NCBI RefSeq assembly: GCF_016598615.1
Contig: NZ_CP066831.1
Location: 1,240,001-1,304,000, forward strand
Reading direction: 5' to 3'
Length of the DNA: 64,000 bases
Source of the DNA: Streptomyces liliifuscus
Lineage (GTDB): Bacteria > Actinomycetota > Actinomycetes > Streptomycetales > Streptomycetaceae
Part shown: one piece after another, positions 8,373 through 17,276 of the stretch
How the letters are laid out: each line of letters begins with the position of its first letter
Numbering within the stretch: position 1 is the stretch's first letter
Notes under the pieces: model-generated
Database searches by the model: none
Told to the model about the DNA's origin: nothing
What the model saw: only the letters and a program-made list of their open reading frames with translations
Position numbers and translations under genes: made by a program

Positions 8373-8999
8373 CTACTCGGCGACCATGCGCACCACGCAT
8401 CCTTCGATCATGTCGCTGATCTCCGGGAGCGGGATGGCGCCGCTGGGGCGGTACCAGCGCCAGACGCTCACGATCATTCCGAGGACGGCCAGCCCGAGGG
8501 TGTGCGCGTCCCGGACCGGAAAGGCGCCCTTGGACATGCCGCGCATCAGCAGGTTCGTCCAGTCCCGCTCGACCATCTGCACCAGCTGGCGGGCCGCGAC
8601 GCGCTCGGTCTCCTCGCGCTTGGACTTCCGCGGGGTGGCGAGCAGCGACATGTTGGCCTGCAGGATGCGCATCTGGCGGATCTCCTGCTCGGTGACCGCG
8701 AAGGCGGTACGGACCCCCGCGCGCAGCTCCTCGACCGGCTCCGACTTCCCGGCCGTGGCCTCGACGAACATGTCGTGCGAGCGCTGCAGCTCCAGGCGCA
8801 TGATGGTCAGCAGGCAGTGGGCCTTGGACTCGAAGTAGTGGTACAGGGCGGTCTGCCCGATGCCCACCCGGTCGGCGACCTCGGACCACTTCGTGTTCTC
8901 GTAGCCGTCCTCCCCGAACCGCTCCACGGCCGCCACGAGAATCGCGGCCCGCTTGGACCTGGGCCCCTCGTCCGGATCCACGATCCGCGCGCTCACCAT
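8373..8999 (-). CDS. TetR family regulator, candidate island repressor
   Basis: 208-residue TetR/AcrR regulator. The N-terminal helix-turn-helix spans about residues 18-65 (RAAILVAAVERFGEDGYENT...VGIGQTALYHYFESK), and a ligand-binding C-terminal domain follows. It is the only DNA-binding protein encoded inside the 1-27 kb catabolic island, and TetR proteins of lipid and steroid catabolism usually bind palindromes and are released by a CoA-thioester. I infer that it binds the seven 17-bp palindromes. The start is ATG 8999. It is transcribed leftwards after the crotonase gene, with a separate 134-bp upstream region that carries a direct repeat. Confidence 0.85.
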   Translation of the reverse strand: MVSARIVDPDEGPRSKRAAILVAAVERFGEDGYENTKWSEVADRVGIGQTALYHYFESKAHCLLTIMRLELQRSHDMFVEATAGKSEPVEELRAGVRTAFAVTEQEIRQMRILQANMSLLATPRKSKREETERVAARQLVQMVERDWTNLLMRGMSKGAFPVRDAHTLGLAVLGMIVSVWRWYRPSGAIPLPEISDMIEGCVVRMVAE

Positions 9000-9072
9000 C
9001 GTCTCTCCCTCTTCTCGCCACGAGCGGCACCGATCACCGCTCGGGTGTCCGAGAGTAGACCCAAGTTCAAGT

Positions 9073-9100
9073 CGGTTACGAATGGAAGGCCGGTTACGAA
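9073..9100. repeat. Direct repeat upstream of the TetR gene
   Basis: CGGTTACGAA occurs at 9073-9082 and 9091-9100, 18 bp start to start. It lies upstream of the TetR start and could be a binding site of that regulator or of another. Confidence 0.4.
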
Positions 9101-9132
9101 CGAAAGAGGGAGTACCGGCCCGTTCTCGGTGC

Positions 9133-9921
9133 TCACGGGACCGGGGCGTGCGTGAAGTCGGGCCGGCGCTTGGCGAGGAAAGCGGCCACGCCTTCGCGCC
9201 CCTCGGCGGAGACCGCGGCGGCGGCCAGTTGGCGGGCCTCCGCGTCGAGGTGTTCGCCGAACCCCGCCGACAGCGCCCCGGCGACCAGCCGCCGCGTCGC
9301 CCCGTACGCCCCCGTGGCCCCGCGTGCCAGCGCGCCCGCGGCCTCGGCGGCCTCCTCGTACAGCAGCTCCGGCGCGACGACTCTGCTCACCAGGCCCATC
9401 TCCAGGGCCTCGGCGGCCGGGATCCGGCGGTTGGTCAGCAGCAGGTCCATCGCCCGCCTCGGTCCGACTAGGCGGGGCAGCGACCAGCTGACCCCGGCGT
9501 CCGGCGAGTACCCGATGCCGGTGTACGCGGCCGTGAAGCCGGCGTCCGAGGCCGCGAAGCACAGGTCGGCCGCCGCGGCGAGCCCCAGCCCGGCCCCCGC
9601 CACGCTCCCTTGCACGGCCGTCACCAGGGGTGCGTCAAGGCCGGCGAGGATCCGCAGCGCTCCGTGCAGCGCGTCGGTGACCTCGGTGAGGTGCGCGACC
9701 AGCCGTTCACCGGAGAGGGCCGCGAACTCCCTCAGGTCGCCTCCGACGCAGAAGGACCGGCCCTGTCCGGTGAGCAGCACGGCCCGTGCTCCCGCCCGCT
9801 CGCACTCCCGCGCGGCCTCCAGCAGCGCCCCGGCCATCGCCAGGTCGATCGCGTTGCCGGCCCCGCGGCACATCTCGACGCGCGCCACTCCGTCACCGTC
9901 GACCTCGACCGTCACCCTCAT
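9133..9921 (-). CDS. Crotonase-family isomerase/hydratase, PaaG-like
   Basis: 262-residue enoyl-CoA hydratase/isomerase-fold protein. The oxyanion-hole region FCVGGDL and GSVAGAGLG is present. The two hydratase glutamates are not: the usual GGGCEL-type position is GAGLGL, and the second region reads YTGIGYSPDAG. An Asp in SPDAG with a following WSLPRLVG is typical of PaaG-type and delta-isomerase crotonases, so double-bond isomerisation is more likely than hydration. ATG 9921 overlaps the stop of the upstream SDR; ATG 9933 is the alternative. It is the last structural gene of the long leftward operon. Confidence 0.85.
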   Translation of the reverse strand: MRVTVEVDGDGVARVEMCRGAGNAIDLAMAGALLEAARECERAGARAVLLTGQGRSFCVGGDLREFAALSGERLVAHLTEVTDALHGALRILAGLDAPLVTAVQGSVAGAGLGLAAAADLCFAASDAGFTAAYTGIGYSPDAGVSWSLPRLVGPRRAMDLLLTNRRIPAAEALEMGLVSRVVAPELLYEEAAEAAGALARGATGAYGATRRLVAGALSAGFGEHLDAEARQLAAAAVSAEGREGVAAFLAKRRPDFTHAPVP

Positions 9922-10700
9922 CGCGCCGTCCATCCGCCGTCAACGGTGAGCACCTGCCCGGTGCAGTACGAGGACGCGTCCGAGGCCAGATAGAGCAACG
10001 CCCCGTCCAGTTCGCCCTGTTCACCGCCCCGGCCGAGCATCGTGCCGCGCTCGACCCAGCGCCGGGACCGCTCGTCCGCGAACAACTCGTGGGTCATCTC
10101 GGTGCGGAACCAGCCGGGGGCCAGGGCGTTGACGCGAATCCCCGACTGCCCCCACTGACCGGCCAGTTCACGGGTCAGCCCGACGAGTCCGGCCTTCGAG
10201 GCGGCGTAGGCGGCACCGCCCATCGGCGCACCGGAGACCAGCCCGAGGACGGACGAGACGTTCACGATGGATCGCGTACGACCGGAGGAGGGCGCCTCCG
10301 CCAGCAGCCGGGCGAGATGGAAGGCGGCCACGAGGTTCACGGCCAGTACGTCCGCGAAGTCGTCGGCGCTCTCGTCCTCGGCCCGTACCGCTCCGGGCGC
10401 CCCCGCGTTGTTGACGAGGATGTCGAAGCGTCCGCCGGCCGCGAGCACGGTCTCGGCCAGTCGCACACGGTCCGCCTCCCGGGAGACGTCACAGACGACG
10501 GGGTGGATACGCGGATCGTCGTCGGCCAGTTCCTTCAGCCGGTCGGGTCTGCGGGCCGCGGCGAACACCGTGGCACCGGCGGCGGCCAGGACGGTCGCGA
10601 ACCGCGCCCCGAGTCCCGAGGAGGCCCCGGTGACGACGGCTGTCCGGCCGTGCAGCGAGAACAGGTCCGTGTCCCGGTTGGTCGGGAAGGCCGTCGTCAT
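9918..10700 (-). CDS. SDR family oxidoreductase
   Basis: 260-residue classical SDR with TGASSGLG, NNAGAPG, the Ser in NVSSVLG and the YAASKAG catalytic motif; C-terminus VLTVDGG. The start at 10700 overlaps the stop of the upstream SDR by ATGA, so the two are translationally coupled. Upstream in-frame sequence is antisense or overlapping and not used. Likely a hydroxyacyl-CoA or alcohol dehydrogenase of the pathway; the equivalent step in levulinate catabolism is performed by the SDR LvaD (inference). Confidence 0.88.
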   Translation of the reverse strand: MTTAFPTNRDTDLFSLHGRTAVVTGASSGLGARFATVLAAAGATVFAAARRPDRLKELADDDPRIHPVVCDVSREADRVRLAETVLAAGGRFDILVNNAGAPGAVRAEDESADDFADVLAVNLVAAFHLARLLAEAPSSGRTRSIVNVSSVLGLVSGAPMGGAAYAASKAGLVGLTRELAGQWGQSGIRVNALAPGWFRTEMTHELFADERSRRWVERGTMLGRGGEQGELDGALLYLASDASSYCTGQVLTVDGGWTAR

Positions 10701-11469
10701 GCGTCCACCCCGATCGGCAGTACGGTCGCCCCGCCGTCCAGGACGAGGGTCTGGCCGGTCATCCACGCCGACGCCTCGGAGGCGAGGAAGACCGCGGCGT
10801 TCGCCACGTCCTCCACCGTTCCCAGCCTGCGCAGCGGCAGTTTCGCGGTGAGGATCGGCTCCCTCGGTTCCCAGACGGCCCTCGCCAGCTCGGTCTTGAT
10901 CAGACCGGGCGCGATCGCGTTCACCCGCGCCCGCGGCCCGAGTTCGTACGCCAGCTGTCGGGTCATGTGGAGCATCGCCGCCTTGGTGGCGTTGTACCAG
11001 CCGATGTGCGGATCGACGATCAGCCCGCCGACGGAGGCGATATTGACCACCGCTCCCCCGTGCTCCGCCATCCACGCCCGCCAGGCGCACCGGGTCCAGG
11101 CGATCATGCCGTACTGATTGACCCGTACGGTCTTCTCCGCGCGCGGCAGGTCGAGGTCGAGCAGATCGCCCATGTACGGGTTGGTGGCCGCGTTGTTGAC
11201 CAGGATGTCGAGGCGGCCGAACCGTGCCATGGTCTCCTCGGCACAGCGCTCGGCGTCGTCCGGTTCCCCGGCGTTGGCGACCACCTCGTGCACCTCGCCG
11301 TCGCCCTTGACCCGGAGCAACTCCTCGCGTGCGACGGCGAGTCCGTCCGGTTTGCGGGCGGCGATCACCACATGGGCCCCCGCCTCCCGGTACGCCTTGG
11401 CGATGCCCAGGCCGATGCCCCGGGAACCACCGGTGATCACGGCGACGCGGCCGTCCAGCGCGTGTCCGC

Positions 11470-11473
<4 letters not shown>
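10697..11473 (-). CDS. SDR family oxidoreductase
   Basis: 258-residue classical SDR: TGGSRGIG, NNAATNP, the Ser in NIASVGG and YNATKAA with catalytic Tyr/Lys; TLVLDGG near the end. ATG 11473 overlaps the stop of the ACAD11-like dehydrogenase gene (ATGA). It lies directly after the kinase/ACAD11-like pair, which supports a place in hydroxyacyl-CoA processing. Confidence 0.88.
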
Positions 11474-12684
<1,211 letters not shown>

Positions 12685-12696
12685 GGTGGTACTCCT

Positions 12697-13668
12697 TCAA
12701 GACCGTTGCGCGAGGATGTCGAGCGCCGTGCGGATCATCGCCGCGATGGTCGGCGGCAGCCGCTCCTGGTCGGGGTCGTGGTGCTTGCCCTCGCGGTGTC
12801 TGCGCAGGTTGTGGCCCATGATCGCGGCCATCTTGGTGCGGGCCAGGGCACGGAACCAGGCGAGGTCGGGGAGTTCGGTGCGGCCGTCCGTATAGGCGGC
12901 GAGCAGCTCCTCCTCGGTGGGCAGGCCCGGGACCGGTCGGCCCAGGCGGGGGAAGTTCCGGTGGTCGGCGAAGAGCAGGAACCAGCCGAGGTCGATGCGA
13001 GGGTCCCCGAGGCCCCAGATCTCCCAGTCGACGACGGCCGCGGGCCGCTCGCCCCGGCACAGGACGTTGCCGAGCCGGAAGTCGCCGTGGGTCAGAGTGG
13101 GTGGCATGCCGTCCGGGACCATGGAGGCGAGGCGGCTCAGCAACTCCTCGGCACCTGGCCGGAGGTTCTCCGGCACGGCCCGCATGGTGCGTCCCCATCG
13201 CTCCAACTCACCTGCCGGATCGAGGAGTTCCGAGGTGATCCCGGTCTTCGTACCGTGCAGTTCCCTCAGCACGCCGGCCAGGGCCAGCATCCGTGTCCGG
13301 CACAGGCCCGGGTCGAGCCGGTGCTCGTCCAGGACCGGCTCGACCGCCTCGCCGTCCACGAACTCCATGGCGAACCAGGCCGGTTCCCGCTCGTCGACGG
13401 CGAACACCTCGGGCACGGGGACCGGCGATCCGGCGAGAGCGCGCAGCACCTGGGCCTGGCGGAGCACGTCGTTGCGACCGACAGGCTTCTGCCCGGGCGG
13501 CACCGCCTTCACGACGTACGAGTCCGGTCCCGCCGCCATCGAGTACGTGAGCCCCGAGTGGCCGCCCGGCAGGGTGCGCAACTCCGCGAAGGGCACGCCC
13601 GGATGTCGGGCGGCGAGCCGCTCGCGCACCCGTCCGGCGAGTGCCGTCACGTCGGTCGTGGTACTCAA
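12697..13668 (-). CDS. APH-fold phosphotransferase (LvaA/ACAD11 kinase-domain-like)
   Basis: About 323 residues, aminoglycoside-phosphotransferase/choline-kinase fold. The catalytic loop HGDFRLGN lies near residue 193 and the metal-binding DWE near 213; a Gly-rich nucleotide region GGHSGLTY is near the N-terminus. A TTG start at 13668 overlaps the stop of the upstream dehydrogenase (TTGA); GTG 13650 is an alternative. With an ACAD11-like dehydrogenase directly behind it, the likely substrate is a 4-hydroxyacyl-CoA rather than an antibiotic. The two genes together look like a split form of the human ACAD10/11 fusion. Substrate inferred, fold certain. Confidence 0.82.
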   Translation of the reverse strand: MSTTTDVTALAGRVRERLAARHPGVPFAELRTLPGGHSGLTYSMAAGPDSYVVKAVPPGQKPVGRNDVLRQAQVLRALAGSPVPVPEVFAVDEREPAWFAMEFVDGEAVEPVLDEHRLDPGLCRTRMLALAGVLRELHGTKTGITSELLDPAGELERWGRTMRAVPENLRPGAEELLSRLASMVPDGMPPTLTHGDFRLGNVLCRGERPAAVVDWEIWGLGDPRIDLGWFLLFADHRNFPRLGRPVPGLPTEEELLAAYTDGRTELPDLAWFRALARTKMAAIMGHNLRRHREGKHHDPDQERLPPTIAAMIRTALDILAQRS

Positions 13669-14876
13669 CTCCCCGCCCCTTTCGGCTCCTTGGGCAATCC
13701 GAGCACGCGCTCGGCCAGGATCGTGCGCTGGATCTCGTCGCTGCCGCCGGCGATGCGATATCCCGGGGCGCCGAGCAGATGCTCGGTCCAGGCGAACGTG
13801 CCCCACTCCCCCGTGTCGGCGCCCAGCCGCGGTCCGAGCAGCTGCTGTACGAGGTCGGTGGTGGCCCGCATGGTCGCGGTGGCGTGGAGCTTGCCGACGG
13901 AGGCCTCCGCGCCCGGTTCACGGCCGGCTGCCACGGCTGCCGTGACGCGCAGTCCGATGAGTCGCTGAACGAGGGTGCGCACGAACAGGTCGGCCGCCTG
14001 CTGCCGTTCACCACCGGTGAGCGGGCGGGGCAGTCGGCGGGCGAGCTGGAGGGCACGGTCCGCGTTGTCCAGTCCGAGGCCTCCGGAGTCCAGCCGCTCG
14101 GCCGCGAGCACGGTGAGCGTCACCCGCCAGCCCTGCCCGACCGGGCCGAGCCGGTCGGCGTCCGGTACGAACACGTCGTCGAGATAGACCTCGTTGAAGC
14201 TGGAGCCGCCGGTCATCTGCCGGATGGGCCGCACGGTCACGCCGGGCGCGTCCATCCGGACCAGGAAGACCGTGATGCCCGCGTGCTTGGGCACGTCCGG
14301 GTCGGTCCGGCAGACGGCGACACCCCAGGTGGCCACGCGGGCGCCGGACGTCCAGACCTTGTGGCCCCGCAGCAGCCAGCCGTCCCCTTCTCTTACCGCT
14401 CGTGTGCGGACGGCGGCGAGGTCGGACCCGGCCTCCGTCTCGGAGAAGAGCTGGCAGGCGAGTTCGTCCGTGCGGAGCATGGGGCGCAGCCAGCGAGCCT
14501 TCTGTTCGTCGGTGCCCCAGATACGGATCGCGGGAGCGACGAGCTGCTGGGTGACCGGGAAGACCTCGGTGCGCCGGGGCACATCGAAGGCGGCCTCCTC
14601 GGTCCGGTACAACTGCTCGTAGTACGAGGGCAGTTCACGCCCCCCGTACTCCGGTGGCCAGTCGAGCGCGCCCCAGCCCCGGTCGTACCGGGTGCGCTCC
14701 CAGTCCCGTATCCGGTCGGTCTGTGCGCGCTCCTCGGTCTCGGTCCAGTTCTCGAAGACGGCCACCGAGTCGTCGCCGCTGCCCCAGTCCTGGCGCGTGG
14801 CGCGTGTCTCCGCCGTGCCGGCCAGCCAGCGCCGGGCCTCGGCACGGAACTCCTCGGGTTCGGGGATATCGCTCAT
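13665..14876 (-). CDS. Acyl-CoA dehydrogenase
   Basis: 403-residue acyl-CoA dehydrogenase with CQLFSETEAGSDLA and WLLRGHKVWTSGA (FAD/substrate face) and the C-terminal IAGGSDEIQRTILAERVLGLPKE. The position that holds the catalytic Glu in MCAD is Gly here, as in many actinobacterial FadE proteins; a base elsewhere or in a partner subunit is possible. ATG 14876 follows GGAGGAAC. The gene lies between the thiolase-like gene and the kinase gene. It may form a heteromer with the dehydrogenase at 17277-18428 (inference). Confidence 0.87.
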   Translation of the reverse strand: MSDIPEPEEFRAEARRWLAGTAETRATRQDWGSGDDSVAVFENWTETEERAQTDRIRDWERTRYDRGWGALDWPPEYGGRELPSYYEQLYRTEEAAFDVPRRTEVFPVTQQLVAPAIRIWGTDEQKARWLRPMLRTDELACQLFSETEAGSDLAAVRTRAVREGDGWLLRGHKVWTSGARVATWGVAVCRTDPDVPKHAGITVFLVRMDAPGVTVRPIRQMTGGSSFNEVYLDDVFVPDADRLGPVGQGWRVTLTVLAAERLDSGGLGLDNADRALQLARRLPRPLTGGERQQAADLFVRTLVQRLIGLRVTAAVAAGREPGAEASVGKLHATATMRATTDLVQQLLGPRLGADTGEWGTFAWTEHLLGAPGYRIAGGSDEIQRTILAERVLGLPKEPKGAGS

Positions 14877-14907
14877 GTTCCTCCCTTCGGCGAATCAGGT
14901 GCCGGGT

Positions 14908-16056
14908 TCAACGGGTCAGCACGGTGCAGGCGCTGACGCCCGGTGCTCCATAGACGTGTGTGAAGCCGGTCGACGGCTCGCCCGGCACCTGCCGTTCGCC
15001 CGCCCTGCCGCGCAACTGCTGGACGATCTCGTGGACTTGGCGGAGCCCGGAGGCGCCGATGGGCTCGCCGTTGGCGATACAGCCGCCGTCGGTGTTGACC
15101 GGCAGCGCGCCGCCGATCGCGGTCGCGCCGGAGGGGATCAGCCGCTCCTGCTCGCCGTGCTCGCAGAACCCGCACTCGGCCATGTGCATCACCTCGGCAC
15201 CGCTCTCGGTGTCCTGGAGCTGGCACACGTCGATGTCTCCCGGGCCCAGCCCGGCCTCCTCGAAGGCCAGTCGGGCGGCGTCCGCGCTCACGCTGGTCGG
15301 CGTCCCGGGCGGCGCCCAGGGGCTGAACACCTCGAAGGAGCCGAACCGCCGGGTCCGTACGACCGCCGCCCGCAGTGCGACCGGGGTGCCGTCCAGTTCG
15401 TCGGCGACCGCGCGGTTGCACAGGACCAGGGCGACCGCTCCCTGTCCGGGCGAGCAGAACATGTACCGGGTCAGCGGGTCGTTGACCATGCCGGACGCCA
15501 GGATCTCGTCCGCGTCGACCGGTTTGCGGCGCCAGGCGTGGGGGTTGCGGACCCCGTTCGCGTACGCCTTCTCGGCGACCAGTGCGAGCGTGCGGGCGCT
15601 GATGCCGTGGTCGTGCATGTACCGCTGGATCTTCATGGCGAAGAACTGGGTGGTGACCATGAGCCCGTCGCGCCCGTAGGACTCGTCGAGCCCCCAGTCG
15701 GCGGGCCGCGGGTCGAAGGCGCCGCGCGGGTGCTTGTCGAACCCGACGGCCAGGGCGACGTCCGCCGCGCCGGAGCGGATCGCGCCCACGGCCGACACCA
15801 GGGCGCTGCCGCCGGTGGCGCAGCCGTTGCGGACGTTGATGAACGGCACGCCGGTCAGGCCGAGTTCGGCGACGAGCGTGTCGGCGTTGCCCGCCGCGTC
15901 GCTGCCGCCGAAGGCCGCCCGCACCCGGGACCAGGGCAGCCCGGCGTCGGCCAGTGCGGATCGGACGGCCCGCACGGCGAGTTGCCTGCCGTCGTCCTCC
16001 GTACGGGCGAAGGAGGTGATTCCGGCGCCGCAGACCAGCACCTCCTCGGCGCTCAT
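14908..16056 (-). CDS. Thiolase-like lipid-transfer protein (Ltp/SCP2-thiolase type)
   Basis: 382-residue thiolase-fold protein. The nucleophile Cys is in NGCATGGSAL near residue 80. The usual GHP-type His motif is replaced in NTDGGCIANGEPIGASG, as in the lipid-transfer branch that includes the steroid aldolase Ltp2. The ATG overlaps the stop of the DUF35 gene (ATGA). Pairing with a DUF35 protein is the hallmark of Ltp2-ChsH2-type retro-aldol enzymes and of some thiolases. The reaction is therefore either thiolytic or retro-aldol cleavage of a beta-oxo- or beta-hydroxyacyl-CoA. Confidence 0.82.
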   Translation of the reverse strand: MSAEEVLVCGAGITSFARTEDDGRQLAVRAVRSALADAGLPWSRVRAAFGGSDAAGNADTLVAELGLTGVPFINVRNGCATGGSALVSAVGAIRSGAADVALAVGFDKHPRGAFDPRPADWGLDESYGRDGLMVTTQFFAMKIQRYMHDHGISARTLALVAEKAYANGVRNPHAWRRKPVDADEILASGMVNDPLTRYMFCSPGQGAVALVLCNRAVADELDGTPVALRAAVVRTRRFGSFEVFSPWAPPGTPTSVSADAARLAFEEAGLGPGDIDVCQLQDTESGAEVMHMAECGFCEHGEQERLIPSGATAIGGALPVNTDGGCIANGEPIGASGLRQVHEIVQQLRGRAGERQVPGEPSTGFTHVYGAPGVSACTVLTR

Positions 16057-16403
16057 GCGGTGACTCCCACGGCCCTGGGCACGCCGTCCCCCGCAGCGAG
16101 GCTCAGCGGCATGCCGATCCTCGCGTCCTCGGGCCGGATGTCGAGCACCGCCAACACCCTTACGCCCTCCGGCAGTTCGACATAGCCCACGGCGAACGGC
16201 TCGAACCCGGCGGCGGGGACGGCGTACGGCGGCGACTTGGGCGCGTACCGCTGTACGGTCCAGGTCCACAGCGTGCCCGTACCGGAGAGAACGACCTCCT
16301 CGGCCGGTCCCCCGCAGCGCGGGCACGCCGGGTCGGCGGGGTAGACGGCCACCGCGCAGCCGGCGCACCGGGAGCCGTGGAGCCGGCTCCCGGGTTCCGC
16401 CAT
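16053..16403 (-). CDS. DUF35 Zn-ribbon/OB-fold protein
   Basis: About 116 residues. An N-terminal rubredoxin-like zinc ribbon (CAGC, then CPRC) is followed by an OB-fold domain (GTLWTWTVQRYAPKSPP, FAVGYVELPEGVRVLAVL). Proteins of this family are obligate partners of thiolase-like enzymes and help bind acyl-CoA. Here it is coupled to the thiolase-like gene by an ATGA overlap. The start is uncertain: ATG 16403, 5 nt after the upstream stop, or GTG 16424, which adds seven residues. Confidence 0.82.
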   Translation of the reverse strand: MAEPGSRLHGSRCAGCAVAVYPADPACPRCGGPAEEVVLSGTGTLWTWTVQRYAPKSPPYAVPAAGFEPFAVGYVELPEGVRVLAVLDIRPEDARIGMPLSLAAGDGVPRAVGVTA

Positions 16404-16408
16404 GGTGC

Positions 16409-17197
16409 TCAGCGTCCCTTCCACTGCGGTTCCCGCTTCTCCAGGAAGGCCGCCACACCCTCCGCCGCGTCCTCGGAGTTGAGCATCACGCCGACCGCGA
16501 GGTGCTCCATGACCATCAGCGACTGGATGTCGGCGTCAAGGCTGCGGTCGATGGTCATCTTGGTGATCCACATGGTGAACGGGCTCTTGTCGACCAACTG
16601 GTCGGAGAACTCCTCGACCGTGGCGTCCAGCTTGTCCGCCGGCGCCGAGGAGTTGATGAGCCCGAACTCCGCGGCCTCGACCCCGGTGAGCAGCTTCCCG
16701 GTGAGCATGAGCTCCTTGGTCTTGCGGACGCCGATCATGCGCGGCACCCGGTAGATGGGTCCGGCCCCGCCGAACAGCGCGCGGCGGATGTGGAAGTCGC
16801 CGATCAGTGCGTCGTCCGCCGCGATCGCGAAGTCGCAGGAGATCATCAACTCGAAGCCGCCCGCGGTGACATGGCCTTCGAGGACGGCGATCGACGGCGT
16901 CTTCATCGAGTAGAGCCGGTCGCAGACCTTCGCCGACAGTACGGCGACGTCGATGGCGGTGGAGCTGCCGATGAAGTCGGCCTTGAGGCTGTCCAGGTCG
17001 AACCCGGAGCAGAAGGTGTTGCCCCGCCCGCGCAGCACCAGCACGCGCAGCTCGGGGTCGGCGTCGACCTCGGTGATGATCTCGTCGAGCCGGTTGAGGA
17101 TCGGCACGGTCACGCAGTTCTTCTTGTGCGGGCGGTTGAGCCAGACCCGCGCGACGTGACCGTCCCGCTCGAACTGGATCTCGTCTTCGACTGCCAT
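16409..17197 (-). CDS. Enoyl-CoA hydratase/isomerase family protein
   Basis: 262-residue crotonase. The oxyanion-hole segments FCSGFDL and EGHVTAGGFEL are present; the Glu in GGFEL matches the first hydratase glutamate, while the second region reads FHIRRALFGGAGP. It is probably a hydratase or a related CoA-lyase or isomerase. ATG 17197 is chosen because GGAGGAACTC precedes it; an upstream in-frame start would add four residues. It is the first gene of the long operon 17197 to 9133, with promoter and operator directly upstream. Confidence 0.87.
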   Translation of the reverse strand: MAVEDEIQFERDGHVARVWLNRPHKKNCVTVPILNRLDEIITEVDADPELRVLVLRGRGNTFCSGFDLDSLKADFIGSSTAIDVAVLSAKVCDRLYSMKTPSIAVLEGHVTAGGFELMISCDFAIAADDALIGDFHIRRALFGGAGPIYRVPRMIGVRKTKELMLTGKLLTGVEAAEFGLINSSAPADKLDATVEEFSDQLVDKSPFTMWITKMTIDRSLDADIQSLMVMEHLAVGVMLNSEDAAEGVAAFLEKREPQWKGR

Positions 17198-17209
17198 GAG
17201 TTCCTCCAA

Positions 17210-17226
17210 ACTGAACTGAATTCAGT
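17210..17226. promoter_or_regulatory. Island operator copy 3
   Basis: ACTGAACTGAATTCAGT contains the perfect 12-bp palindrome ACTGAATTCAGT. It lies 12 nt upstream of the crotonase start and 3 nt downstream of the -10 box. It is the best-conserved copy of the seven. Confidence 0.75.
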
Positions 17227-17229
17227 ACG

Positions 17230-17258
17230 ATTCTGCGGGCAGTAGATGCCCCTGTCAA
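17230..17258 (-). promoter_or_regulatory. Predicted promoter of the long catabolic operon
   Basis: On the minus strand: consensus TTGACA (17258-17253), a 17-bp spacer and CAGAAT (17235-17230). It is a strong sigma-70-type promoter followed at once by the operator, so a bound repressor would block transcription initiation or escape. Confidence 0.65.
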
Positions 17259-17276
17259 TGGATCGGGAGCCGCCAC

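Noticed and set aside
12697..13668. Aminoglycoside resistance gene
   Set aside because: The fold is APH-like, but the operon context and the ACAD11-like partner indicate metabolic acyl-CoA phosphorylation.
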